A stretch of 64,000 bases of DNA from Spirochaeta cellobiosiphila DSM 17781 (GCF_000426705.1 NZ_KE384557.1:199758-263757), one strand, 5' to 3'; numbered from the stretch's first letter, positions 9,269 through 17,804 are shown. The notes: generated by a model from the letters alone, not told the origin. Numbers and translations: made by a program.

Positions 9269-9751
9269 CTGTGGGCATATAACTTATTTGTTGATACTAC
9301 GTTTGATGATATTATTGAAGCTGCTGAAAGTAAAGGAGAAACTGTAAGAGTCGTTGGAGGTGATGAGGCAACTGCTGAAAACTTAACTAATAATGAATTG
9401 ACAAATGATGATACACAACGTTTAATTGTTGTAGCTCACGGCGGAAGCTCAGGAAGCTTTTATGATACAAATGATGACCCAATTGACTTATCTTCATTTG
9501 ACTTAAGTAATACAGGAAGTATTATGACAACAATTGATCTTGTAGGATGCTATGCGTCTACTGGTTCAGGATATTGGGAAACTCAAACAGGATTATCAGA
9601 TATAAGGACATATAATCCTTCTTCCCCTTCTTCTCCAATTCATTGGAATCAGACCAATGATACTCTTCAGGATTTGATTCCAGAATCCATAGAAACAGGA
9701 GTCGATAATTCTGGTGAACCAATTAATAAGCCATATATGATTTATATCTAA
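9221..9751 (+). CDS. Orphan caspase-like Rhs CT domain truncated by IS4
   Basis: The first 18 codons come from the IS4 end; homology with copy 1 starts at AYNLFVDTTFDDII (about 9280). The domain retains EAAESKGETVRVV and GGDEATAENL, then TQRLIVVAHGGSSG and TIDLVGCYASTG. This order, an AT-x-x-NL helix, a beta strand ending in HG, and a strand ending in GC, is that of caspase/C14-like peptidases, with His about 72 and Cys about 108 as the likely dyad. A shift near 9750 replaces the original C-terminus, whose stop would lie at about 9816, overlapping the next gene. The Rhs shell is absent, so it is probably not delivered or expressed normally. Confidence 0.7.
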   Translation: MEIDFYNTLFSIYFGQLWAYNLFVDTTFDDIIEAAESKGETVRVVGGDEATAENLTNNELTNDDTQRLIVVAHGGSSGSFYDTNDDPIDLSSFDLSNTGSIMTTIDLVGCYASTGSGYWETQTGLSDIRTYNPSSPSSPIHWNQTNDTLQDLIPESIETGVDNSGEPINKPYMIYI

Positions 9752-9807
9752 TGTAATAAAATTTGTTTCTGAGATCGTAGGATCTAAAGAAGAGGGAAGC
9801 TTGAATT

Positions 9808-10696
9808 GTGAGAGTTAAGATCAGTATACTTTTGTTATCGATTGGTTTACTTCCCCTTTGTGCCAGTGGAATATCTGATAATAAGTTTGTGTATAAATTA
9901 AATGATCGTTATAGGATAGATGTAATAAGTACCTTAAACGATAGTCCTAATACACATGAGTTTATATCTGATCATGAGTATGTGTATGCGACTCATTCAA
10001 ATGAAAAGATATTATTGGATTTACCAATTAGATTAAAAGAGGAAGTGATTTTAAGTATTAATAATCTTAATTACGATAATATAAGCAAGACTATTTGGTT
10101 ATCAGTTATTGTAAAAGGTGATAAGGAAATTCTTATGTTACTTTTTTATTATTCATTAGAACATAATGAATGGAAAGAAGTTCCTGATTTATATGATACT
10201 GTATATAAGTTTGTAGTTAATAATAATTTTTTAATTATAAGCGCACAAAGAGAACCATATTATCGTACCTATGATATTTTAAATCAGTCAGTGAAGGATC
10301 TTAATATAGAAAGAGATACGGGAAGATTTTTCAATTCCATTCTATCTTTTAACATAGAAAATCAGAATATATTGTTAAAGTTTATTTCTAATGATGGTAG
10401 AGAAAAATATTGTCTATATAATTGGTATTCACAAGATATGAATTTCTATGATGATCCTTTTTATGATCGCAGAGTATCTTTTGATGATTACACATTGTTC
10501 GATAACTTTTTTATAGCGGTAAACAGACAACACCAATATACCTCAGATATTTATTTGAAACCTCATCATATAAAGAAATATTAACAGATTTACCTTTTGA
10601 AGTATATTCTTTAAAAAAGTACGATCAAGATAGAGTGGTTTTCTTAGTTGTAAATGATGTAACAAATCATGCATTTCTTTGTACTAAAAAATTTTG
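9808..10696 (+). pseudogene. Secreted candidate immunity protein (copy 2), frameshifted
   Basis: It starts at GTG 9808 inside the end of the CT frame. The signal peptide is MRVKISILLLSIGLLPLCAS, possibly a lipoprotein through LPLC. The rest is clearly homologous to the 892-1833 protein: ISDHEYVYAT, LYDTVYKF, and DNFFIAVNRQHQYTSDIY. A 10-base deletion at about 10553, relative to copy 1, shifts the frame after SDIY. The lost end LTDLPFEVYSLKKYDQDR continues in another frame to a TGA at about 10694-10696. About 10 residues near EYVYAT are also missing relative to copy 1. Confidence 0.75.
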
Positions 10697-10819
10697 ATGA
10701 CATATAATAATCCCCCAAGAGTTAAGAGTCGATATTTGTAGAAAATTCGTAGATGTCAAAATCTTCACTCCTACAATTGCTTAAGTTAAATCTAGTGTCA
10801 TCTTTGTAGAGGGGCAATC

Positions 10820-10879
10820 ATGAAAAGAACAGGAAAGCAGATGACTGAACATCTTGAAACATGGAAAAGATCTGGTTGA
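10820..10879 (+). pseudogene. IS66 TnpA-like N-terminal fragment
   Basis: ATG opens MKRTGKQMTEHLETWKRSG then TGA. This matches the usual start of the IS66 accessory protein TnpA (KxGKEWxEHLxxWxxSGL). A ribosome-binding-like AGAGGGG precedes it. Only 19 codons remain; it may come from the same IS66 family whose TnpC end lies at 2132-2662. Confidence 0.55.
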
Positions 10880-10953
10880 AATGAATCAAGTGTTACTAAC
10901 GCGTTTTTTCCCTGGACTTGGGGAAGGACTTTGTCCAGATAGATAATTCCTAA

Positions 10954-11753
10954 CTGTTCTATCAATCACTCTATTCTTGGAAACGAACTTATGACGAGCA
11001 TGGTCGATTGTCTATAGAAACAGATCCCATGAATAATGAAACACAATATACCTATGATGCCTTCGGTCAGGCCATTAATGGTAGTTTTGTAGGACAGAAC
11101 CAGATGGGATATAATGGTAAAAGAGTCGATAGCTTTACTGGTAAATATGATTATGGCTTCCGTGATTATGACCCTATGAGAATGAGATGGACGACGATAG
11201 ATCCTATTAAAGATGGGGCTAATTGGTATGTGTATGTTGGGAATGATCCTATTAATTTTATTGATTTGTGGGGGTTGGATACACTGACAACCTACAATAA
11301 GGATCCAACTCCTGGAAGTGATATAATAGTTGATGAGTATGGTAATCCTGGCCATACATGGATTTGTATAGATACCGATGAAGATGATGATAAATGGTTT
11401 GGATAGGGACATCCTAATAATGAAGATCCATCTATTGATGGAGTGAACAAGTTAATGAGGGTTCAGGCCATAACTATGGTGGAAGCCAGTCTGATGAAGA
11501 GGCAATGATGTGTTCAGAGGCGGTCGCTGATTGTTTAAAAGAGACAGATACTTTGACAAGCGAATAGGAAGCTATAATAGATGATGGATTGGATGAATGG
11601 AGTAATCATTTTCCTGATCCTGTACCAGAATCTTTAGAAGAAATAGCAAAGAAAGTCGGTGAAGATACTAATCCAAATCCTAGTAGTATGGAAGATATTA
11701 TAAGCGAATTAAATGAGTCAAAAGGAGCCTGTGTTGGAAAAAGTAAAAATTAA
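10954..11753 (+). pseudogene. Recombinant Rhs tip plus decayed CT domain (copy 3)
   Basis: The frame opens at 10954 with a genuine YD repeat (RTYDEHGRLSIETDPMNNET, then QYTYD) fused directly to DAFGQAINGSF. The DGLGSISSL segment seen in copies 1 and 2 is skipped, so a deletion between two TATGATGCC-like sites probably made this joint. DYDPMRMRWTTIDPIKDG and NPINFIDLWGL follow. The CT starts DTLTTYNKDPTPGSDIIVDE and GNPGHTWICIDTD. A TAG at 11404, a shift near 11450 and a TAG at 11565 break it before TAA near 11751. GHTWI is typical of several papain-like or hydrolase toxin domains, but the class is not secure. Confidence 0.8.
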
Positions 11754-12780
11754 AAGTAGATACTCTATACTTTTTCTTTTTATCTACTTAGTAATGGCTC
11801 CAAGTTTAAGTGCAGACAATTTCAAGGTCTTTCAAAAATTGGAACCAGAAGTAGATAACATGGAATTAGAACTTAATCCAGAGCGTACTCTATTCTTTTA
11901 TGATCTAAGTGGTTCTAACAGACAAAAGGAAAATATTTTACAAGTAACTCTTCCCACAATGGAAGAGTCTTTAGCTCACACTGATTCAAAACTTAATCCT
12001 GCGGAGGTATTATATGGCTTTTATAATCCAAATACAAACGAGTCTTATTGCTATCTGATGCCAGTTGATACTTCTGATTATCCGCAAGGTTGGTATAAAC
12101 TTCACTATGTTAACGAAGTATTAAGTTTTGTTAAAAATAAAGCTATGCTAAAATATTTCCATCGCTATCGAAGCCAAACTATCTTTTCGATTCCTGGTAC
12201 TAATGATTTACTTAGCTCTCAATATGAAATTAATATAAATGGTGATAAATTAAAACATGAGAGTATTCGCATTATTTCCCAAGTAGGGCAAAAAGTAATA
12301 TGGAGTTTATCTCCTGATCCAAAGGAATTAAAAGAATACCATAACGCTTTGTGGATTAAGGATACTTGGTTGCTCATAGAGGATCTAGGTATTATCAAAA
12401 CTGATGAAACATATGTTGATACTTTGGTGAATTATAAAAATGGTCAGGTAAAATCTTTTGCTCCTGATATAATCATTGGAAATGGAAATAAAAATATAAT
12501 TACAACATCTAAGGATCTAATGGGAATTAATGTACAAGATCCCTATGGGAATATAGAATATAAAGATAGCAATTTAGATCTCATTCAACCAATTCGTGAT
12601 AAATTCGGATATGATGGCTTTCTATACTTTGCCTATTATGATCCTCCGTACCTATATTATGAAGTTTATGATGGGTTCGGTTTTTATGCTCCTATTTTCA
12701 GTGTTATAATAGATCTCATTAACAAAAAATCTTACTACAATATGGGTAGTAGATACTCTTCTATTCTTGGTGTTTTTTAG
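11734..12780 (+). CDS. Secreted candidate immunity protein for CT copy 3
   Basis: About 348 residues. ATG 11713, GTG 11731 and TTG 11734 are all in frame; GGAG at 11724-11727 is ideally spaced for TTG 11734, so I place the start there, still overlapping the CT frame. A signal peptide follows (YSILFLFIYLVMAPSLSA, then DNF). The mature protein is rich in Tyr, Asn and Asp, with beta-strand-like repeats such as LWIKDTWLLIEDLG and YDGFLYFAYYDPP. No known domain was recognised. The frame is intact while the adjoining CT is decayed, as with most candidate immunity genes here. The function is inferred from linkage. Confidence 0.6.
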   Translation: MEKVKIKSRYSILFLFIYLVMAPSLSADNFKVFQKLEPEVDNMELELNPERTLFFYDLSGSNRQKENILQVTLPTMEESLAHTDSKLNPAEVLYGFYNPNTNESYCYLMPVDTSDYPQGWYKLHYVNEVLSFVKNKAMLKYFHRYRSQTIFSIPGTNDLLSSQYEININGDKLKHESIRIISQVGQKVIWSLSPDPKELKEYHNALWIKDTWLLIEDLGIIKTDETYVDTLVNYKNGQVKSFAPDIIIGNGNKNIITTSKDLMGINVQDPYGNIEYKDSNLDLIQPIRDKFGYDGFLYFAYYDPPYLYYEVYDGFGFYAPIFSVIIDLINKKSYYNMGSRYSSILGVF

Positions 12781-12802
12781 TTTGAGAGAGTAGTAAAACT
12801 TT

Positions 12803-12907
12803 ATGTCAATGTTTAATATGAATACAATAAGAAATGCACTATTTGAGTTCTATGACGTGGTTATAGTTAAAAGTGAGAAATATACTAAAAAACCTGATTT
12901 ATTTTAA
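12803..12907 (+). CDS. Possible 34-residue ORF, unknown
   Basis: ATG to TAA encodes MSMFNMNTIRNALFEFYDVV followed by a Lys-rich end. It has no clear ribosome-binding site and no recognised family. It could equally be a remnant; it is listed because it fills the gap between the immunity candidate and the Yip1-like gene. Confidence 0.15.
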   Translation: MSMFNMNTIRNALFEFYDVVIVKSEKYTKKPDLF

Positions 12908-12936
12908 CTCGGGTAAAAATACTGGTAGGTCCCAAA

Positions 12937-13503
12937 ATGATTAAAGATATAATTTTAGCTCCTTTCTTAATACTAATACAACCAAAGACTAATTGGGAAA
13001 AGTTAAAGAGTCTTGATATTAATAAGTTTGGTCTAATAATTTATTACTTTTCTACATCAATAGTAATAACTTTGTTCACTACTCTATTAGCAGTATGGGG
13101 TAGGCCATTATGGGGCGTTGGATCAGCTCTACACAGTTTCCTTTTTGTTTCTGAACTTACTCTGATAATGATCCTAACTGACCTAGCATTATTTCTCAGT
13201 CTAAATATCATACTCAAAGTTTTTGATATAAAACCAGAAGAAATTGATATTATGAAGCTAGTTTGTTTTTCAAAAATGCCATTTCTAATATCTAAGCTCA
13301 TAAATGTATTTTTTTCTCTCGGCTCTTTTGTCTTCGTACCATTTTTATATAACCTTGTATTAATCTTATTTGGAGTAAAGGTTTTATGGGAACTAACATC
13401 GAAGGATTCCTTTTTGGTATCTGTTAGCTGTTATGCAATATATTTAACATCTTATATTCCATTAACATTTTTCCTTAAGTGGTTGTTGTTGACTACAATT
13501 TAG
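12937..13503 (+). CDS. Yip1-like integral membrane protein
   Basis: 188 residues with about five hydrophobic helices (about 30-50, 68-90, 115-140, 143-155, 163-185). The opening IILAPFLILIQPKTNWEKLK is typical of bacterial Yip1/YIP-domain proteins (xPxxxFxxIxxxPxxxW). The role of bacterial members is not known. A shortened second copy of part of this gene lies at about 14640-14740. It is flanked by Rhs debris on both sides and could be a cassette passenger or an immunity protein against a membrane-active CT; neither is shown. Confidence 0.65.
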   Translation: MIKDIILAPFLILIQPKTNWEKLKSLDINKFGLIIYYFSTSIVITLFTTLLAVWGRPLWGVGSALHSFLFVSELTLIMILTDLALFLSLNIILKVFDIKPEEIDIMKLVCFSKMPFLISKLINVFFSLGSFVFVPFLYNLVLILFGVKVLWELTSKDSFLVSVSCYAIYLTSYIPLTFFLKWLLLTTI

Positions 13504-13583
13504 CTTGTTCGCAATATTTATTCAGTTTAATTGAATACAAAATTGTAGTTGTATTGTTTATATTGTGGTAGCACAATGAACAG

Positions 13584-13948
13584 AGAAGTTATGATTATGA
13601 TCCCATGAGGATGAGATGGAGGACGATAGATCCTATTAAGGATGGGGCTAATTGGTATATGTATGTTGGGAATGATCCTATTAATTTTATTGATCCTTTT
13701 GGATTAGCTGAAGTAGAGGAAAATGATGTAGATCCACAGGTAGTTGATGATCTTTTCGATTTCCATTTTGATATTATGTCTTGGAACACAGCGTTAGAAA
13801 ATGAAAAAAAACAACAGGACAGAATGGCGAATCCTGGGATAGCACTGATGGGATACAAGATCCTCCCGAACAAGAAGTGCGTTCTATTGATAATCCACTA
13901 AATAATAATTGGACTTATGTTCCATTACCAGATTTGTATAGGAGTTAG
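13584..13948 (+). pseudogene. Shortened Rhs tip plus CT remnant (copy 4)
   Basis: The tip reads RSYDYDPMRMRWRTIDPIKD then NDPINFIDPFGL. SYDY from the YDYDAFG motif is joined directly to DPMRMRW, omitting the roughly 40 residues between them in copies 1 and 2, so it was probably produced by deletion across a short repeat. The CT begins AEVEENDVDPQVVDDLFDFH. A one-base shift near 13838 breaks it. In the next frame it ends DPPEQEVRSIDNPLNNNWTY with TAG at 13946, two bases before the following ATG. The CT class is not recognised. Confidence 0.75.
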
Positions 13949-13950
13949 CC

Positions 13951-14607
13951 ATGAAAAAAATTATATTTTGTGTATACATTCTTTTAATATCAACAGCTTG
14001 GTCTGAAACGGTATCCTTAGAACTCATAGGATTGAATCAATCAAAGACTATACATGTTAATAGTGATATTGTAGAACTTAAACTTACCAAGCCGGATATG
14101 ATAGTGCCTAACTTAGTCAGTATCAGAGGATTGGACTCTCTTAAACGGTTAGATAGCTTAAGTATAGAGTTTTCTAATTTAACTAATTTTGAAAATATAT
14201 GGAGACATTTTAATGGAATAACTGAACTTCACTTGGGGTTTGTTACATTACAAGATTTAAATTTTCTTAAAGAATTGACTTCATTAAAAAGGTTGCATTT
14301 GTATGAAGGAATTAATATTCAAAATATGAACATTAACTTAAATAGCTCAAGTAAATTAGAGTATATTCAAATATGGGGATATACATTAGATATGATTCCC
14401 ACTATTAACAATCCTCCATCTAGTTTCGGATATTTAGATATTGCTTGGAGTAAATTACCTGTTGGATTTAGTTATACCGATTTTTCAAATAACATAATGT
14501 ATGTCATAAATGATGATGACTATGAAAAATTAAATAGAAGTTTAGATAATGTAATGGGATATGGTAATGCAAAAAAACTACTATCATATTATCAATATTT
14601 AGAATGA
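13951..14607 (+). CDS. Secreted leucine-rich-repeat-like protein, candidate immunity protein
   Basis: 218 residues. It has a signal peptide of about 18 residues (IIFCVYILLISTAWS). Residues about 60-150 show irregular leucine-rich repeats: LDSLKRLDSLSIEFSNLTNF, ITELHLGFVTLQDLNFLKEL and TSLKRLHLYEG. It starts two bases after the stop of the fourth CT and has GGAG upstream, so it is positioned as that CT's partner. LRR-like folds commonly bind proteins, which would suit an immunity role, but that is inference. Confidence 0.65.
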   Translation: MKKIIFCVYILLISTAWSETVSLELIGLNQSKTIHVNSDIVELKLTKPDMIVPNLVSIRGLDSLKRLDSLSIEFSNLTNFENIWRHFNGITELHLGFVTLQDLNFLKELTSLKRLHLYEGINIQNMNINLNSSSKLEYIQIWGYTLDMIPTINNPPSSFGYLDIAWSKLPVGFSYTDFSNNIMYVINDDDYEKLNRSLDNVMGYGNAKKLLSYYQYLE

Positions 14608-14810
14608 TTGGAATTCCATTAGGACATTATGGAGAGTTGGATAAGTTTTACAGAGCTTTCTCTTTGTTTCTGAACTTACTTTTATCATGATCCTAACTGT
14701 TATGCAGTACATTTAACATCCTTTACTCCATTAACTTATTTGGTGATAATCCCCATTTTTAATATTTTAAAAATATTTTTTTTATGGTTTATTTATCAAA
14801 GGAGTAAAAA
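14608..14810. repeat. Truncated partial duplicate of the Yip1-like gene
   Basis: About 14640-14700 repeats the Yip1-like gene around 13130-13185 (TTTCTCTTTGTTTCTGAACTTACTT compared with TTCCTTTTTGTTTCTGAACTTACTC within the parent), then jumps to the equivalent of 13425-13470 (TGTTATGCAGTACATTTAAC). An internal deletion of about 240 bases removed the middle. The sequence is non-coding now. The last 20 bases contain AAAGGAG, the ribosome-binding site of the next gene. Confidence 0.6.
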
Positions 14811-15320
14811 GTGAAAAAATTAATTTTCTTTATTATTGCTATATTATTAGTATTATCAAGTTGTGATATCATCGATGAGGAAGATGTAGATGATACCCCC
14901 TCGTATATAGGAACATGGATATCTACTAACAGTGGAAAGTATGCAAATGGTGATAAATTTAAAGCAACTACCACGTTAAAAATATCGAAGAATGAGATTA
15001 CCAAAATATATGTAATTAATCGTACATCCAGTGAAGGAACAATCGTTAACACACATAAAGATGAAAATAAATATTCTTTTAGATCCGAAGGATCTAATAA
15101 GTTGATATTAACACCAGCGGAAATGACAATTGGTGACAGATGGTATGATATTAGTGATGAGAGAGCATTACGGACTGCCTTTGAAGCATATGATGAGTAT
15201 AAATATCCTGATGATGAGTGGGCTAGTAGGTACAAAGGTATTACTGATGTTAAATCATGGGAGTATTCAATATCTGGTGATATTATAACAATCTATGAGA
15301 TAAAATACACTAAACAATAA
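14811..15320 (+). CDS. Lipoprotein, lipocalin-like fold possible
   Basis: 169 residues with a GTG start placed 7 bases after AAAGGAG. The signal peptide ends LVLSSCDII, a good lipobox with Cys about 18, so the protein is membrane-anchored. An acidic linker is followed by YIGTWISTNSGKYANGD, a GTW motif common at the start of small lipocalin-like beta-barrels, and then alternating strands. Function unknown. It closes the Rhs-rich region and is followed by a convergent gene and a shared hairpin terminator. Confidence 0.75.
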   Translation: MKKLIFFIIAILLVLSSCDIIDEEDVDDTPSYIGTWISTNSGKYANGDKFKATTTLKISKNEITKIYVINRTSSEGTIVNTHKDENKYSFRSEGSNKLILTPAEMTIGDRWYDISDERALRTAFEAYDEYKYPDDEWASRYKGITDVKSWEYSISGDIITIYEIKYTKQ

Positions 15321-15363
15321 GTGGACTACCTAATAACCGTTTCTATGATTAAATTTCAAAAAC

Positions 15364-15395
15364 AAAAAAGCCAGAGCTATTGCAATGGCTTTTTT
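15364..15395. terminator. Bidirectional intrinsic terminator
   Basis: AAAAAAGCCA at 15364-15373 and TGGCTTTTTT at 15386-15395 are exact complements around a 12-base loop. The A-run and T-run give a U-tract on both strands, suiting the convergent genes at 14811 and 15899. Confidence 0.85.
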
Positions 15396-15413
15396 AATAT
15401 TTAGTTATCTTAC

Positions 15414-15899
15414 TTATTCTGCTGTTTGTACTTGTAGAGGAACAGTTACATTCAAGGATTTCCCTTCTGCATCAGTAAGATAGACAGATACATTCATTGA
15501 GTTATTTTCATCAAAAGCTAATGGAATAGATAAACTTGCTTTTTGATCATACTTCTTTGTATTATCCCAAAAATAATGATGAATAATCATTTTAAGTTCA
15601 ATTTCTCGAAAATTAATATCCACATTACCTGCTTTTTGAAGATCTTCATAATCTGTAGCATTTAGGTCTACATCATAGTTCTCTAACAAATGTTTTTGTA
15701 CAATATCTAATATATTTGGTATTTGCTCGTCAAAAAACTTTTGTCCCTGTTTTCCTTCGTCTACTTCTTCAGTTACCACTACAGATATTCCAGTCAAATG
15801 AAATTCTTTGTTTTCTAATGTTGATAAATCTAAGGGGGGGGTAGAAGCACAACTGAACAATAAAGACGATAGAAACGCTAAAACTAATATCTTTTTCAT
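15414..15899 (-). CDS. Lipoprotein of unknown function
   Basis: 161 residues. The signal peptide ends SSLLFSCAST, giving a lipobox Cys at about 17. The mature part has FHLTGISVVVTEEV, an amphipathic helix (IPNILDIVQKHLLENYDVDL) and beta strands toward the end. No domain is recognised. It stands alone, convergent with the preceding lipoprotein and divergent from the MarR gene. ATG is preceded by GGAGAAAA, a reasonable ribosome-binding site. Confidence 0.7.
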   Translation of the reverse strand: MKKILVLAFLSSLLFSCASTPPLDLSTLENKEFHLTGISVVVTEEVDEGKQGQKFFDEQIPNILDIVQKHLLENYDVDLNATDYEDLQKAGNVDINFREIELKMIIHHYFWDNTKKYDQKASLSIPLAFDENNSMNVSVYLTDAEGKSLNVTVPLQVQTAE

Positions 15900-16037
15900 T
15901 TTTTCTCCATATTTTGTTATTGTTATGTGAAGTCTAGCACGGTATTAATTCTTAATCTATTGGGAAAACCATGGAAAATGGTAACTGACTCTCTTGATAA
16001 AAGTCCGAATAAGGACTATATGTGTCGGGAGGTGTCT

Positions 16038-16478
16038 ATGAATACTAAACGAAAACAACAAATCCAGGCGATCAACTCATCCATGAGTCGTGCTAATGAA
16101 CTATATGGTAGATGGGCTAAGCAACATGGTTTGAATTATAACGCCTTATTGATTTTTTATATCCTTCACGAAAAGAAAGAATATTCCCAAAAGAGGATCT
16201 GTGAGGAGTGGTTGTTACCCAAGCAAACAGTAAATACTGTATGTAAAAGTCTTGAAAAGTCAGGTTATATAACAACGGAAACCAACAAAGAGGATAGAAG
16301 AAGTAAAACAATCAGATTAACCGAAAAGGGGCAGGAATATACCAATGATGTTATATCAAAACTCTATAAAATAGAAGAAAGAGTTATGGAGCATATGGGT
16401 AATGATCTATGTGAAATGTTTGTTAAGACTAACGAATTATTTGCTCACTATTTGAGTATTGAGGTAAATAATGATTAG
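16038..16478 (+). CDS. MarR-family transcriptional regulator
   Basis: 146 residues. I place the start at ATG 16038 because GGGAGGTG lies just upstream; an earlier in-frame ATG adds an unrelated tail. The winged helix-turn-helix spans about 30-100: ALLIFYILHE, ICEEWLLPKQTVNTVCKSLE, GYITTETNKEDRRSKTIRLT (the DxRxK wing). It overlaps the MATE transporter gene by 8 bases and is probably its autoregulated repressor. Such MarR/MATE pairs typically respond to small toxic compounds. Confidence 0.88.
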   Translation: MNTKRKQQIQAINSSMSRANELYGRWAKQHGLNYNALLIFYILHEKKEYSQKRICEEWLLPKQTVNTVCKSLEKSGYITTETNKEDRRSKTIRLTEKGQEYTNDVISKLYKIEERVMEHMGNDLCEMFVKTNELFAHYLSIEVNND

Positions 16479-17802
16479 TGTTTTCCAAAGGAAGCAATCC
16501 TTTGTCAGATTAATTTCTTATGCCTTTCCTAATATCATTATGATGTTAGTTTTATCATTGTATACGATCATAGATGGTATATATATTTCCCGTTATATTG
16601 GTACGACAGCATTGTCCGCCATGAATATGCTCATTCCATTGTTAAATACGGAATTGGCCATTTCTATTATGTTTGCCTCTGGTGGAAGCGCTATCATTGC
16701 TCGAAAGCTTGGGGAAAATAAAGAGGCAGAGGCTGTTAATGATTTTTCATTAATTGTTATTGCTGTTGGTGTTTTGTCAATTGTTTTCGCGGTAACGGGA
16801 AGTTTGTTTCTTAGAAACATTATTACTATGTTGGGAGCTAATGAAGAGCAATATGAATTAAGTCTGGAATATGGAAGAATCTTAGTATTCTTTTCACCAT
16901 TCTTTTTCTTACAAACACTATTCCAGGTTATCTTTGTAACAGCCGGAAAGCCAAAGGTTGGATTGTTTCTGACCTTAATGGCAGGTATTACTAATATCAT
17001 TCTCGATTATGTATTTGTTGCAAAATTACAATTAGGTCTTAGTGGTGCTGCCTTGGCCACGGGGATAGGGGCTTGTATCCCTTCCCTGGCAGGACTATTT
17101 TATTTTGGAGTCATTAGGAACAATACTTTAAAATTAGTTAAACCCTATAGGAATATACCTATGTTGATCAAAGCTTGTTATAATGGATCTTCTGAGATGG
17201 TTACTAATTTTTCTAATGCTATAACGACCTATTTGTTCAATTATTCTTTTTTAAAATATTTTGGTGTTGATGGTGTCGCTTCTATCACTATCGTTCTTTA
17301 TTATCAGTTTATCTTCAGTGCTGTTTATATTGGATTTTCTATGGGGGTAGCTCCCATCATCAGTTATAACTTTGGTTCCAGAGATTTTCCTCAATTGAAA
17401 CGAATCTTGTTAAATAGCTTCCTGTTCCTTTTTGTGAGTGCTTTAATATCCTACGGTGGATCAAGAATTATTTTTGTTAATACTCTGAAAGTCTTTACTC
17501 AGGTCGGGACTCAAGTCTTCAATATTACTTTAGAGGGTTTCAATATATTTGCTTTTTCATTGTTCTTGATGGGATTTAGTATTTTTGCCTCGGCCCTATT
17601 TACAGCATTGTCGAATGGGAAAGCCTCATTAGTCATTTCCTTTTCAAGAACTTTTCTCTTTTTGGCAAGTGCTATCATTATTATTCCCCAATTAATAGGG
17701 GGACAGGGGTTGTGGCTTGCCGTTCCTGTAGCAGAAGTTCTGGGAATTGGTGTTTCTGGCTATATATTATTGTTGTACAGAAAAAAGTATCATTACTTTT
17801 AA
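16471..17802 (+). CDS. MATE-family multidrug/Na+ antiporter
   Basis: 443 residues with twelve predicted helices and the two-fold repeated MATE layout: PNIIMMLVLSLYTIIDGIYI near the start, GTTALSAMNMLIPLLN, FQVIFVTAGKPKVGLFLTL, then NFSNAITTYLFN opening the second half. Proteins of this family export cationic drugs or metabolites using Na+ or H+ gradients. It is co-transcribed with the MarR gene by overlap and ends at a strong hairpin. The substrate cannot be read from sequence. Confidence 0.9.
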   Translation: MISVFQRKQSFVRLISYAFPNIIMMLVLSLYTIIDGIYISRYIGTTALSAMNMLIPLLNTELAISIMFASGGSAIIARKLGENKEAEAVNDFSLIVIAVGVLSIVFAVTGSLFLRNIITMLGANEEQYELSLEYGRILVFFSPFFFLQTLFQVIFVTAGKPKVGLFLTLMAGITNIILDYVFVAKLQLGLSGAALATGIGACIPSLAGLFYFGVIRNNTLKLVKPYRNIPMLIKACYNGSSEMVTNFSNAITTYLFNYSFLKYFGVDGVASITIVLYYQFIFSAVYIGFSMGVAPIISYNFGSRDFPQLKRILLNSFLFLFVSALISYGGSRIIFVNTLKVFTQVGTQVFNITLEGFNIFAFSLFLMGFSIFASALFTALSNGKASLVISFSRTFLFLASAIIIIPQLIGGQGLWLAVPVAEVLGIGVSGYILLLYRKKYHYF

Positions 17803-17804
17803 GT

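Noticed and set aside
15927-16037. Longer N-terminus for the MarR protein
   Set aside because: The extra residues have no family similarity and the internal ATG has a strong ribosome-binding site.
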